Positions 29,513-38,426 of a stretch of 64,000 bases of DNA are shown piece after piece. The position numbers and the translations under genes were made by a program. Origin of the DNA: Marivibrio halodurans (GTDB lineage Bacteria > Pseudomonadota > Alphaproteobacteria > UBA8366 > Aestuariispiraceae); the NCBI RefSeq assembly GCF_017963645.1, contig NZ_JAGMWN010000002.1:434001-498000 (forward strand), written 5' to 3'. The notes beneath the pieces are model-generated. The model did no database searches. It was not told the DNA's origin and saw only the letters and a program-made list of their open reading frames with translations. Each line of letters opens with the position of its first letter. Within the stretch, counting starts at the first letter, position 1.

Positions 29513-30126
29513 TGGGGCGAAAGGTGGTGACCATGACCGTGACGATGATGCGTCGTGTCGGGATCGGGCTCGCGATGCTCGCGATCGTTGGTGGGGTCGT
29601 CAGCCTGTGGCGCCCGGCGTTGCTCTGGGCCAAGGCCTGGGCGGCGCCGGTGATGATCGAGCATGCCTGGGAAAGCGCCACGCCGGGCGAGCCCGCGCCG
29701 CCGCCCTGGCCCTGGGCCGACGGCCGGCCGGTGGCGGTGTTGAGCGCGCCGGATCTCGGCATCGTGCGCTATGTCCTGGACGGCGCCAGCGCCCGGGTGC
29801 TGGCCTTCGGGCCGGCCCGGCTGTCCGGCGCGGGGCCGTTGAAGCCGACGATCCTGTTCGGCCATCGCGATACCCATTTCCGTTTCCTGGAGCGCATCGA
29901 GCCCGGCACGAAACTGACCTATACCGGCACCGACAGGTTGCCGCGCCGCTATATCGTGACGCGCACCCGGGTCGCGGATGCCCGAACGCTGCGGGTACCG
30001 GAGGATCCGGACGCGCTGGTCCTCGTTACCTGCTGGCCGTTCGAATCCTCGGCGGCGCTCACCAACGAGCGCTATGTGGTCACCGCCTGGCCGGCCGCGC
30101 GCGTGGCCAGTCCGGATTTGCCGTGA
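29509..30126 (+). CDS. Class GN sortase (marine proteobacterial sortase)
   Basis: A 205-residue cysteine transpeptidase with one N-terminal membrane anchor (about residues 16-34) and a periplasmic sortase barrel. The catalytic residues are visible: His119 in FGHRDTHF, Cys175 in VLVTCWPF and Arg188 in TNERYVVTAW. Class GN sortases occur in Gram-negative bacteria, usually with a single VIT/vWA target, exactly as here. What the target is attached to in a cell without a thick wall is not established. Its ATG overlaps the target's stop codon (ATGA), so the pair is translationally coupled. Confidence 0.93.
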   Translation: MMGRKVVTMTVTMMRRVGIGLAMLAIVGGVVSLWRPALLWAKAWAAPVMIEHAWESATPGEPAPPPWPWADGRPVAVLSAPDLGIVRYVLDGASARVLAFGPARLSGAGPLKPTILFGHRDTHFRFLERIEPGTKLTYTGTDRLPRRYIVTRTRVADARTLRVPEDPDALVLVTCWPFESSAALTNERYVVTAWPAARVASPDLP

Positions 30127-30221
30127 AGGCGCCCTGATCGCCACCCGCCCCCGTCCGTTCGTTCGTGTTTGTTCTCCCGGGGGGCCTGTTCCCGAGCCTC
30201 GCCAAGCGCTATATAGGCGGC

Positions 30222-32432
30222 ATGGCCGACAGCACCCTCGATCTCAAGCCGCCGATGCCGGAAGGACGCGCCGCCAAGCTTTCCAAGGCGGTCGACCGGC
30301 CCTTGTCCGAAGGCGGCCGCCGCTTCGAAATCCAGTCCGACTATTCCCCCGCCGGCGATCAGCCGAAGGCGATCCGGGAACTGGTCGCGGGCGTCAACGA
30401 GGGGGAGCGTGATCAGGTCCTGCTGGGGGTCACCGGCTCGGGCAAGACCTTCACCATCGCGCATACGATCCAGACGGTGCAGCGTCCGGCGCTGGTGCTG
30501 GCGCCGAACAAGACGCTTGCCGCCCAGCTCTATGGCGAGATGAAGAGCTTCTTCCCGAATAACGCGGTGGAGTATTTCGTCTCCTATTACGACTACTACC
30601 AGCCCGAAGCCTATGTGCCGCGCACGGATACGTTCGTGGAGAAGGAAAGCTCGATAAACGAGCAGATCGACCGCATGCGCCACAGCGCGACCCGCGCGCT
30701 GTTCGAGCGCGAGGACGTGATCATCGTCGCCTCGGTCTCCTGCATCTACGGTATCGGCTCGCCCGAGACCTATTCCAACATGATCGTGGCGGTGAAGCTG
30801 AACCAGCGCCTGGACGTGCGCGACTTCCAGCGCGCGCTGGTGGAGCTTCAGTACAAGCGCAACGACAATAATTTCCAGCGCGGGACCTTCCGGGTGCGCG
30901 GCGATACGATCGAGGTGTTCCCGGCGCACTATGAGGATACGGCCTGGCGCTTCAGCTTCTTCGGGGACGAGGTCGACGCGATCCACGAGTTCGACCCGCT
31001 GACCGGCGAGAAGCGGGATGCGCTGGAGGAGGCGCGGATCTACGCGAACTCCCACTATGTCACGCCGAAACCGACGCTTCGTCAGGCGTCGGAAAAGATC
31101 AAGGTGGAGCTGAAGCAGCGGCTGGGCGCGTTCGAGGCGGCCGGCCGCCTGTTGGAAGCGCAGCGCATCGATCAGCGCACCACCTTCGATCTGGAGATGT
31201 TGGAGGCCACCGGCTCCTGCGCGGGGATCGAGAATTATTCGCGCTACCTGACCGGCCGAAACCCGGGGGAACCGCCGCCGACGCTGTTCGAATACCTGCC
31301 GGACGACGCGCTGCTGGTGGTGGACGAAAGTCACGTCACCGTGCCCCAGATCGGCGGCATGTTCCGGGGCGACTATGCGCGCAAGTCGACCCTGGCGGAA
31401 TATGGCTTCCGTCTGCCGTCCTGTATCGACAACCGTCCTCTCAAGTTCGAGGAATGGGACGCCATGCGTCCGCAGACGATCTATGTCTCCGCGACGCCCG
31501 GCCCGTGGGAACTGGAGCGTACCGGCGGCGTCATCGTCGAACAGGTGGTCCGCCCGACCGGGCTGATCGATCCGCTCTGCGACATCCGCCCGACGGAGCA
31601 TCAGGTGGACGACCTGCTGGACGAGTGCCGCAAGCGGGTCGAGCTTGGCCAGCGGGTGCTGGTCACGACGCTGACCAAGCGCATGGCGGAGGATCTGACC
31701 GAATATATGGGAGAGGCGGGGTTGAAGGTCCGCTATCTCCATTCCGACGTGGATACGCTGGAGCGGATCGAGATCATCCGGGATCTGCGCCTTGGCGCCT
31801 TCGATATCCTGGTCGGTATCAACCTTCTGCGCGAGGGGCTGGACATTCCCGAATGCTCCCTCGTCGCGATCCTGGACGCGGACAAGGAGGGGTACCTGCG
31901 CTCCAAGACGTCGCTGGTCCAGACGATCGGACGGGCGGCGCGCAATGTGGACGGCCGTGTCATCCTCTATGCCGATCGAATGACCGACAGCCTGCAATAC
32001 GCGATCGACGAGACCAACCGGCGGCGCGAGAAGCAGCAGGCCTATAACGAGGAGCACGGCATCACGCCGGAAAGCGTGCGCAAGTCGATCGGCAATATCC
32101 TTGAAAGCGTCTATGAGCGCGACCGGGTGACGGTGGCCACCGGGGACGAGGCGCAGTCGCATCTGGTCGGCGTCGATCTGAAGCAATATATCCGCGATCT
32201 GGAAATCCGGATGCGCCAGGCGGCGGCCGATCTGGAGTTCGAGACGGCGGCGCATATGCGCGACGAGATCAAGCGCCTCGAAGCCTATGATCTGGAAATG
32301 CCGGCGCATCAGGCGCCGCTCGATCCCGATATCGCCGCCAAGCTGATCGCGCGTAACCCGGATGCCGTGCCGAAGGGCAAGGGGGCGAAAGGCCGGAAAT
32401 CCACCAAGGGCCGGAAGGCGCGGGGACGATGA
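30222..32432 (+). CDS. uvrB: Excinuclease ABC subunit B
   Basis: A 736-residue UvrB, the damage-verifying helicase-like subunit of nucleotide excision repair that receives DNA from UvrA and recruits UvrC. Visible are Walker A GVTGSGKT (about residues 69-76), the beta-hairpin region with [17 protein letters not shown], the helicase motif [23 protein letters not shown] and QTIGRAARN, and the C-terminal UVR segment ([20 protein letters not shown]). A basic tail ([18 protein letters not shown]) ends the protein, longer than the E. coli form. ATG 30222 is used; it overlaps downstream with the SDR gene (ATGA). Confidence 0.97.
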   Translation: MADSTLDLKPPMPEGRAAKLSKAVDRPLSEGGRRFEIQSDYSPAGDQPKAIRELVAGVNEGERDQVLLGVTGSGKTFTIAHTIQTVQRPALVLAPNKTLAAQLYGEMKSFFPNNAVEYFVSYYDYYQPEAYVPRTDTFVEKESSINEQIDRMRHSATRALFEREDVIIVASVSCIYGIGSPETYSNMIVAVKLNQRLDVRDFQRALVELQYKRNDNNFQRGTFRVRGDTIEVFPAHYEDTAWRFSFFGDEVDAIHEFDPLTGEKRDALEEARIYANSHYVTPKPTLRQASEKIKVELKQRLGAFEAAGRLLEAQRIDQRTTFDLEMLEATGSCAGIENYSRYLTGRNPGEPPPTLFEYLPDDALLVVDESHVTVPQIGGMFRGDYARKSTLAEYGFRLPSCIDNRPLKFEEWDAMRPQTIYVSATPGPWELERTGGVIVEQVVRPTGLIDPLCDIRPTEHQVDDLLDECRKRVELGQRVLVTTLTKRMAEDLTEYMGEAGLKVRYLHSDVDTLERIEIIRDLRLGAFDILVGINLLREGLDIPECSLVAILDADKEGYLRSKTSLVQTIGRAARNVDGRVILYADRMTDSLQYAIDETNRRREKQQAYNEEHGITPESVRKSIGNILESVYERDRVTVATGDEAQSHLVGVDLKQYIRDLEIRMRQAAADLEFETAAHMRDEIKRLEAYDLEMPAHQAPLDPDIAAKLIARNPDAVPKGKGAKGRKSTKGRKARGR

Positions 32433-33214
32433 CCGACGATGTCGATCCCGCGATTCCCCGCACCGCGCTGGTGACGGGGGGGGCGAAGCGTATCGGGCGG
32501 GCCGTGTGCGACGGATTGGCAGCCGATGGCTGGCGGGTCGCGCTGCATTACCACGGCTCCTCCGAGGAGGCGGACGAAGCCTGCGCGGAAATCGCAGCGG
32601 CCAGCGGTCGGACGGTGGTGCCGGTGCGTGCCGATCTTGCCGATCCGGCGGAGACGCGCGCCTTGATCGGTGCGGCGGTCGCGGCGGTGGGGCCGCTCGG
32701 TCTGCTGGTCAACAGCGCCGCGATCTTCGAGGGGCCTGACTGGCGCGAGACGACGGAGGGGGAGATCGACCGCCATATGGCGATCAATTTCCGCGCGCCC
32801 CTCGTGCTGATGCAGGAGTTCGCGCGCGCGCTGCCGAAGGACGCGGGGGGAACGGTCGTCAATATCATCGACCAGCGCGTCTGGAACCTGACCCCTTATT
32901 TCCCGGCCTATACCGCCTCAAAGACGGCCCTGTGGACGGCGACGCGGCAGATGGCATTGGCGTTGGCGCCGCGAATCCGGGTCAATGCGGTCGGCCCGGG
33001 CCCCACGCTGCAGGGGCCACGGCAGAGCCCCGCCGATTTCGAGGCGCAGTGGCGTGGCGTTCCTCTCGCCCGGCGCACGCGGGCGTCGGAAATCGCCGAG
33101 GCGGTCCTATTCCTGGCGCGTGCGCGCGCCGTCACGGGGCAGATGTTGGCGCTCGACGGGGGGGAGCATCTGGGCTGGCGTCAGGACAGTGACGGGACGG
33201 CGCCGGTGGAGTGA
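32429..33214 (+). CDS. SDR-family oxidoreductase, pteridine-reductase-like
   Basis: A 261-residue short-chain dehydrogenase/reductase. The NADPH-binding motif is TGGAKRIGR, in which the Arg after GGAK is characteristic of pteridine reductases and dihydromonapterin reductases rather than ordinary SDRs. Other motifs are LLVNSAAIF in place of NNAG, the catalytic-type YTASK with Tyr and Lys, and [10 protein letters not shown]. The C-terminus has [13 protein letters not shown] role in reducing pterins or folates is therefore a reasonable but unproved inference. It is translationally coupled to uvrB (four-base overlap). Confidence 0.82.
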   Translation: MTDDVDPAIPRTALVTGGAKRIGRAVCDGLAADGWRVALHYHGSSEEADEACAEIAAASGRTVVPVRADLADPAETRALIGAAVAAVGPLGLLVNSAAIFEGPDWRETTEGEIDRHMAINFRAPLVLMQEFARALPKDAGGTVVNIIDQRVWNLTPYFPAYTASKTALWTATRQMALALAPRIRVNAVGPGPTLQGPRQSPADFEAQWRGVPLARRTRASEIAEAVLFLARARAVTGQMLALDGGEHLGWRQDSDGTAPVE

Positions 33215-33607
33215 ATCGGGTCTCCGTTGAAACACGGGTTTAATCTCGAATCGTGGGAATGGAGCATAAAAGACTGTTCCGGCAGGAGATTCTCTCTCAC
33301 ATGGCGGGAGGGCAAAAAGTTTTGCACAAGACGGATTTACTATAGTTTCGGTTCACGAAATAATGTCCAGAGCTATGCGAATGCAATATGTTAAGAAAAG
33401 GTTACCAGTAATATTGAGTGAAAACAAACAGTTAGAGCGTATTGCCCAAAAAGTCGGCAAACTGGTGGAAACCCCTAGGATTCTGGGGCTGCTGCTTTCG
33501 AGCCCCAGGTTGTGCACAGGCTTATCCACAGGAATCGTGGATATCTGGAAGAACGGCGCCGAGGGCGGCGAACAGGCCGCGTCGAATGGGTTAGGGACCG
33601 CAGAGGC
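33215..33607. promoter_or_regulatory. AT-rich region with DnaA-box-like sites upstream of uvrC
   Basis: A 393-bp gap, AT-rich from about 33290 to 33480. It contains two 9-mers matching the DnaA-box consensus TTWTNCACA perfectly (TTTTGCACA at 33320-33328; TTATCCACA at 33522-33530) and a one-mismatch box (TTGTGCACA, 33510-33518). There are also a perfect 8-bp stem-loop (33483-33508), a CtrA-like TTAA-N7-TTAC starting near 33391, an inverted repeat GCAAAA-AG-TTTTGC (33312-33325) and four GANTC methylation sites. It may be the uvrC promoter under DnaA/CcrM control, a DnaA titration site, or an origin. Confidence 0.5.
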
Positions 33608-35575
33608 ATGACGAGCGGCAAGGCCGACAGAGACCGGGAAGCCGGCCCGTCCAATATGGGCCGAAGCGCCTCCGGCGCGCCGGAGGCGGCGGGGTTGTCG
33701 CGCCTGGAGGCCGGCGCGGCGGTGATCCGGGGCTATCTCGACCGGCTCGGTACCGGCCCCGGCGTCTATCGCATGCTGAATGCCAAGGAGGAGCCGCTCT
33801 ATGTCGGTAAGGCCTCCAGCCTGAGGAAACGGGTGGCGACCTATGCCCGGCCGGAGCGCCTGCCGATCCGTCTCCAGCGCATGGTGGCCGAGACCGCCAC
33901 GATGGAGTTCGTGACGACGGGCAGCGAGGTCGAGGCGCTGCTGCTTGAGAACAACCTGATCAAACGTCTCGCGCCGCGCTACAATGTGCTGCTGCGCGAC
34001 GACAAGACCTTCCCCGATATCTGGATCCGCACCGACCACGACTATCCGCAGATCCTGAAGCATCGTGGCGCCCGCCGGGAGGGAGGGGAGTATTTCGGGC
34101 CCTTCGCCTCCGCCGGCGCGGTCAATCGCACGATCAACATGTTGCAACGCGCCTTTCTGTTGCGGAACTGCTCGGATTCGGTGTTCGAGAATCGCAGCCG
34201 CCCCTGCCTGCAATATCAGATCAAGCGATGCTCCGCCCCTTGCGTCGGGCGCATCGACCGCGAGACCTATGCTCGCGACGTGGCGCAGGCCAAGGCGTTC
34301 CTATCCGGTCGTGGGAAGGAGATTCACGACGATCTGGTGACGGAGATGCAGGCGGCCTCAGAGGCATTGGAATTCGAGCGCGCCGCGATGCTGCGCGACC
34401 GGATTCGCGCGATCGCCCATGTCCACGCCCAGCAGGACATCAATATCGAGGGGATCGCGGATGCCGACGTGGTGGCGCTTGAGAGCCAGGGCGGCCAAAC
34501 CTGCATCCAGGCCTTCTTTTACCGCGGTGGGCGGAACAATGGGAACCGCGCCTATTTCCCAAGTCACGACAGTAAGATGGAGCGGGGCGAGTTGATCGCC
34601 GCCTTCCTCGGCCAGTTCTATGAAAATCGGCCTCCGCCGAAGCTGGTGTTGCTCAGCCACGAGCCGGCCGAGCGTGCCCTGATCGAGGAGGCGCTGGCGC
34701 TTAAGGCCGGGCGCAAGGTGGAGATCGCGGTGCCGGTGCGCGGCGCGAGGCGCAAGGCGGTGGATCATGCGACCACCAATGCGCGCGAGGCCCTGGAGCG
34801 CCGCCTGGCCGAGAGCGCCAGCCAGCGCAAGCTGCTCGACGGGTTGGCGGAACTTGCCGGGCTGGGCGCCGGGATCGAGCGGGTGGAGGTCTATGACAAC
34901 AGCCATACCGGCGGGACCAAGCCGGTAGGGGGCATGATCGTCGCGGGCGTCGACGGGTTCCAGAAGAAGGAATATCGCAAGTTCAATATCCGCTCCGGCA
35001 CCGCGCCGTCCGACGCGGAAGGGAACCTGGACGCGGACGACTACGCCATGATGCGCGAGGTGTTCGAGCGGCGTTTCGGGCGCGCGCTGAAGGAGGACCC
35101 GGAGCGGGAGAGCACGAACTGGCCCGACCTCGTCCTGGTCGACGGTGGGAAGGGCCAGCTTTCCAGCGTGCTTTCCGTGCTGGAGGAACTGGGCCTGGAG
35201 GCCGAGGTGCCGGTGATGGCCGTGGCCAAGGGGCCGGAGCGCGAGGCCGGCCGGGAGCGGATCATCCTGCCCGGCGCGACCGAACCCATCATGCTGCCGC
35301 CGCGCGATCCGGTGCTCTATTTCATCCAGCGGCTGCGCGACGAGGCGCACCGCTTCGCCATCGGCTCCCACCGCGTGCGCCGGGCGAAGGGGGCGACCGC
35401 CTCCCCCCTCGACGACGTGGCGGGCATCGGGGCGAAGCGCAAGAAGGCGCTGCTGCTCCATTTCGGCTCCGCCAAGGCGGTTGCCCGCGCCGGGGTCACC
35501 GATATCGCGCGGGTGGAGGGCATTTCGGAGACGGTCGCCCGCAAGATCTACGATCATTTTCACCCGGAGGGGTGA
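33608..35575 (+). CDS. uvrC: Excinuclease ABC subunit C
   Basis: A 655-residue UvrC, the nuclease that makes both incisions in nucleotide excision repair. The N-terminal GIY-YIG domain (about residues 45-130) shows GPGVYRMLNAKEEPLYVGKA and ENNLIKRLAPRYN. A Cys-containing stretch follows (CSAPCVGRIDRETY), then the UVR domain that contacts UvrB (EALEFERAAMLRDRIRAIA), the RNase H-like 5' nuclease (VEVYDNSHTGGTKPVGGMIV, DLVLVDGGKGQLS) and C-terminal tandem helix-hairpin-helix motifs (LDDVAGIGAKRKKALLLHFG). ATG 33608 is chosen; an ATG at 33656 is an alternative. uvrB lies 1.2 kb upstream on the same strand. Confidence 0.97.
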   Translation: MTSGKADRDREAGPSNMGRSASGAPEAAGLSRLEAGAAVIRGYLDRLGTGPGVYRMLNAKEEPLYVGKASSLRKRVATYARPERLPIRLQRMVAETATMEFVTTGSEVEALLLENNLIKRLAPRYNVLLRDDKTFPDIWIRTDHDYPQILKHRGARREGGEYFGPFASAGAVNRTINMLQRAFLLRNCSDSVFENRSRPCLQYQIKRCSAPCVGRIDRETYARDVAQAKAFLSGRGKEIHDDLVTEMQAASEALEFERAAMLRDRIRAIAHVHAQQDINIEGIADADVVALESQGGQTCIQAFFYRGGRNNGNRAYFPSHDSKMERGELIAAFLGQFYENRPPPKLVLLSHEPAERALIEEALALKAGRKVEIAVPVRGARRKAVDHATTNAREALERRLAESASQRKLLDGLAELAGLGAGIERVEVYDNSHTGGTKPVGGMIVAGVDGFQKKEYRKFNIRSGTAPSDAEGNLDADDYAMMREVFERRFGRALKEDPERESTNWPDLVLVDGGKGQLSSVLSVLEELGLEAEVPVMAVAKGPEREAGRERIILPGATEPIMLPPRDPVLYFIQRLRDEAHRFAIGSHRVRRAKGATASPLDDVAGIGAKRKKALLLHFGSAKAVARAGVTDIARVEGISETVARKIYDHFHPEG

Positions 35576-35719
35576 AAGAGGACCCTCCGCCTTCCCACCT
35601 ATATCTTTCGACCAGCCCCGCCGACGACCACCGATTGCACGCGCGGCGCGGCACTTGTACTAATCTCCGGCGTCATTCGGATCGCCAGACCGCCAGACCG
35701 GGAGGGTTCCCGCCCCGCC

Positions 35720-36280
35720 ATGCTGTTCAATCTTCCCAATCTGCTGACCCTGTTTCGGATCGCGGTGATCGTGCCGATCGTGGCCTTGTTCTTCTTCTTC
35801 GAGGCGGATTGGGCGCGCTGGACAGCCTTCGGGCTCTATGCGCTGGCCTGCATCACCGATTTCTTCGATGGCTATGTCGCGCGCCAGATGAACCTGGTCT
35901 CGCCGCTCGGCCGGTTCCTCGATCCGATCGCGGACAAGTTGCTGATCGCCGCGATTATCCTGCTCTTGGTGGCGGTCGGCGGGCTTTCGGGGGCGATCGT
36001 CGTGCCGGGGCTGATCATCCTGTTGCGGGAAATTACCGTGTCCGGTTTGCGGGAATTCCTGGCCGGGGTTCGGGTCGGCGTGCCGGTTTCCAATCTCGCC
36101 AAATGGAAGACGACGATCCAGATGCTGGCCTTCGGTTTCCTGCTGGTCGGGCCGGCCTCGCCCGCGATCATCCCCTCGCAGTTGATCGGGGAGGTTCTGG
36201 TATGGCTCGCGGCGGCGCTGACGCTGGTGACCGCCGTCGATTACCTGCGCGCGGGCCTGCGGCATATGACGGAGGAATAA
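35720..36280 (+). CDS. pgsA: CDP-diacylglycerol-glycerol-3-phosphate 3-phosphatidyltransferase
   Basis: A 186-residue membrane enzyme of the CDP-alcohol phosphatidyltransferase family that makes phosphatidylglycerol phosphate. The active-site motif DG-x2-AR-x8-G-x3-D-x3-D is present as FDGYVARQMNLVSPLGRFLD followed by PIADK (about residues 50-75). Four to five hydrophobic helices follow. The length is typical. It follows uvrC by 144 bp and precedes mobB by three bases, so its transcript very likely runs into the molybdenum-cofactor genes. Confidence 0.95.
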   Translation: MLFNLPNLLTLFRIAVIVPIVALFFFFEADWARWTAFGLYALACITDFFDGYVARQMNLVSPLGRFLDPIADKLLIAAIILLLVAVGGLSGAIVVPGLIILLREITVSGLREFLAGVRVGVPVSNLAKWKTTIQMLAFGFLLVGPASPAIIPSQLIGEVLVWLAAALTLVTAVDYLRAGLRHMTEE

Positions 36281-36283
36281 GTC

Positions 36284-36778
36284 GTGAAGGCCCTCGGTAT
36301 CGCCGGCTTCAGCGGCAGCGGCAAGACGACGCTGACGGTCAAGCTGATCCCGGCCTTGACCGCGCGTGGCCTCAGTGTTTCCACCATCAAGCACGCCCAC
36401 CACGCCTTCGATGTCGATACGCCCGGCAAGGATTCCTACGAGCATCGCCATGCCGGCGCGCGGGAGGTGCTGGTCGGTTCCGCCCAGCGTTGGGCCCTGA
36501 TGCACGAGCATCGCGGGGATGCGGAGCCGGGCCTCGACGACCTTCTGGCGAAGCTCGATCCCGTCGATCTGGTTCTGGTGGAGGGTTGGAAGCACGGCGC
36601 CCACCCGAAGATCGAGGTTCACAGGCCGAGCGTGGGAAAACCCCTGATCGCGCGCGAGGACCCGCATGTCATGGCCGTCATCAGCGACGAGGCGATCGAT
36701 GGCTTGACCGTTCCTCTGCTTCCGCTGGACGATGTGCCGACGGTGAGCGCCTTCATCGCCGAGTGGCTCCGTCGCTAA
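36284..36778 (+). CDS. mobB: Molybdopterin-guanine dinucleotide biosynthesis protein B
   Basis: A 164-residue P-loop protein that assists MobA in converting molybdopterin to MGD, the form used by DMSO-reductase-family enzymes. Walker A GFSGSGKT spans residues 8-15. The family segments STIKHAHHAFDVDTPGKDSY and LVLVEGWKHGAHPKIEVHR are clear. The start is GTG 36284, with the ribosome site GGAGGAA formed by the end of pgsA. mobA itself is not in the window. Its position next to moeA, moaD and moaE supports the assignment. Confidence 0.95.
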   Translation: MKALGIAGFSGSGKTTLTVKLIPALTARGLSVSTIKHAHHAFDVDTPGKDSYEHRHAGAREVLVGSAQRWALMHEHRGDAEPGLDDLLAKLDPVDLVLVEGWKHGAHPKIEVHRPSVGKPLIAREDPHVMAVISDEAIDGLTVPLLPLDDVPTVSAFIAEWLRR

Positions 36779-36827
36779 AGACGGGTTTTATCGGGAGTTA
36801 TCTCGGACAGGTTCGCACGGGACGGCA

Positions 36828-38174
36828 ATGGCACGATTGACCGACGATTGCTTCGCTTTCGACGGGCCGCCGGTCACGGTGGAGGAGGCGCGTGCCCGTC
36901 TGTTGGCGCGGATCGGGCCGGTCGCGGGGGAGGAGACGGTGCCGCTCGACCGCGCGGCCGGGCGCGTGCTGGCGGCGGACGTGACGGCGCGGGTCGACGT
37001 GCCGCCCTATGACAACGCGGCGGTCGACGGCTTCGCGCTTCATGCCGACGACCTTCCCGTCGGGGGGGAGGTGGCGCTGCCCGTGACCGGGCGGGTCGCC
37101 GCCGGTCATCCCCTGGGGCGGCCCCAGCGGCGAGGGGAGGCGGTGCGCATCTTCACCGGCGCGCCCATCCCTCATGGGGAGGACGAAAGTGCCGCCGTCC
37201 CCGATACCGTGATGATGGTTGAGGACGCGCGCGTGGAAACCGGCATCGATGGGGTGGAGCGCGTCACCCTGCCCGCCGGTCTGGCGCGCGGTGCCAATCT
37301 CCGCCGGGCGGGGGAGGATGTGGCGGCCGGATCGATCGCGCTTCGGGAAGGGGTTCGACTTTCCCCGCCGGAGGTTGGGCTCCTCGCGGCACTCGGCTTG
37401 GATCGTGTGCCGGTGCGTCGCCCGCTTCGGGTCGCGCTCTTCTCCACGGGCGACGAGGTGGCGGTACCCGGCGGTCCGCTCGCGCCGGGCAAGCTCTATG
37501 ATTCGAACCGCTATATGATCGGCTCCGCGTTGCGCGGGTTGGGGTTCGACGTGCGCGATCTCGGCATCCTGCCGGACCGGCGCGCGGCGATCGAGGGCAC
37601 CATGACGGCCGCCGCGCGGGAGGCGGATGCGATCCTTTCCACGGGCGGTATGTCGATGGGGGAGGAGGATCATGTCCGCGCGGCGATCGAGGCGCTGGGG
37701 CGGCTTTCCTTCTGGCGTATCGCGATCAAGCCGGGGCGCCCCGTCGGCATGGGGATGCTGCCCGACGGGAGCGGCGGGCACACGCCCTTCGTCGGCCTGC
37801 CGGGCAATCCGGTGGCGGCGCTGACCACCTTCGTCCTTCTGGCGCGCCCGATGCTGCGCGCGCTGCAGGGAGAGCGGGTGACGGAACCGCGATGCTTTCC
37901 CGTGACCCTCGGTTTCGCGTACAAGAAGAAGGCGGGGCGGCGCGAATATCTGCGCGTCGCGTTGGAGACGCCGTCCACCGCCGGATCGTTGGAAGGGGCG
38001 CCCACCGCCTCGGCCATGGCCCTGCCGGTCGCGCGGCGGCACGGCAAGGGAGGTTCCGCCATGCTGTCCTCCCTCGTCGGGGCGGACGGTTTCGTGGACG
38101 TGGCGGAGGATCGCACCCATCTGGAGGAGGGTGAGACGGTGGCCTTCCTGCCATTCAGCGAGGTGTTGCGATGA
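36828..38174 (+). CDS. moeA: Molybdopterin molybdotransferase MoeA
   Basis: A 448-residue MoeA, which inserts molybdate into adenylylated molybdopterin. Domain order is normal: an N-terminal two-part region with DVPPYDNAAVDGFAL and TGAPIPHG, the MoCF-binding domain with LFSTGDEVAVPGGPL, DSNRYMIGSAL and ILSTGGMSMGEEDHV, then PFVGLPGNPVAALTTF and the C-terminal barrel. It is slightly longer than E. coli MoeA owing to small insertions. It lies 49 bp after mobB and overlaps moaD by four bases. Confidence 0.96.
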   Translation: MARLTDDCFAFDGPPVTVEEARARLLARIGPVAGEETVPLDRAAGRVLAADVTARVDVPPYDNAAVDGFALHADDLPVGGEVALPVTGRVAAGHPLGRPQRRGEAVRIFTGAPIPHGEDESAAVPDTVMMVEDARVETGIDGVERVTLPAGLARGANLRRAGEDVAAGSIALREGVRLSPPEVGLLAALGLDRVPVRRPLRVALFSTGDEVAVPGGPLAPGKLYDSNRYMIGSALRGLGFDVRDLGILPDRRAAIEGTMTAAAREADAILSTGGMSMGEEDHVRAAIEALGRLSFWRIAIKPGRPVGMGMLPDGSGGHTPFVGLPGNPVAALTTFVLLARPMLRALQGERVTEPRCFPVTLGFAYKKKAGRREYLRVALETPSTAGSLEGAPTASAMALPVARRHGKGGSAMLSSLVGADGFVDVAEDRTHLEEGETVAFLPFSEVLR

Positions 38175-38422
38175 AACTGCTCTATTTCGCCTGGTTGCGC
38201 CAGAAGATCGGCGTCGGGGAGGAAACGATCGACCTCCCCGCCGATATCGCCGATGCGCGCGGCCTCGTCACCTGGCTCAAGGGCCGGGGCGAGGGGTACG
38301 AGATCGCCTTCCGCGACCTCGACGCCATCAAGCTCGCGGTCAATCAGGACTATGCCGATCTCGACGCGCCGGTGAAGGCGGGCGACGAGGTGGCCTTCTT
38401 CCCGCCGGTCACGGGGGGCTGA
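38171..38422 (+). CDS. moaD: Molybdopterin synthase sulfur-carrier subunit MoaD
   Basis: An 83-residue ubiquitin-fold sulfur carrier ending in the essential Gly-Gly (PPVTGG), whose C-terminus is thiocarboxylated and donates sulfur to precursor Z in MPT synthase. The start YFAWLRQKIGVGEE and the ending NQDYADLDAPVKAGDEVAFF are typical. Its ATG overlaps the stop of moeA, and moaE starts four bases after its stop, so the three form a tight block. Confidence 0.96.
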   Translation: MKLLYFAWLRQKIGVGEETIDLPADIADARGLVTWLKGRGEGYEIAFRDLDAIKLAVNQDYADLDAPVKAGDEVAFFPPVTGG

Positions 38423-38426
38423 GCCC

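Noticed and set aside
30035-30060. GTTCGAATCC, resembling a tRNA T-loop
   Set aside because: It lies in the coding sequence of the sortase (catalytic Cys region) and no cloverleaf can be formed around it.
30157-30191. Several GTTC repeats before uvrB resembling the alphaproteobacterial LexA box
   Set aside because: The box needs GTTC-N7-GTTC; the spacings here are N0, N6 and N10, so none fits.
33363-33611. 82-codon plus-strand frame in the gap before uvrC
   Set aside because: Composition is AT-rich and unlike neighbouring genes, no ribosome site, and it covers the DnaA-box region and the uvrC start.
33353-34213. 286-codon minus-strand frame opposite the uvrC start
   Set aside because: It is antisense to the well-conserved GIY-YIG domain of uvrC and has no recognisable domain.
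36241-36290. An ATG-based later start for mobB
   Set aside because: It would remove the Walker A motif; the GTG at 36284 has a perfect ribosome site.
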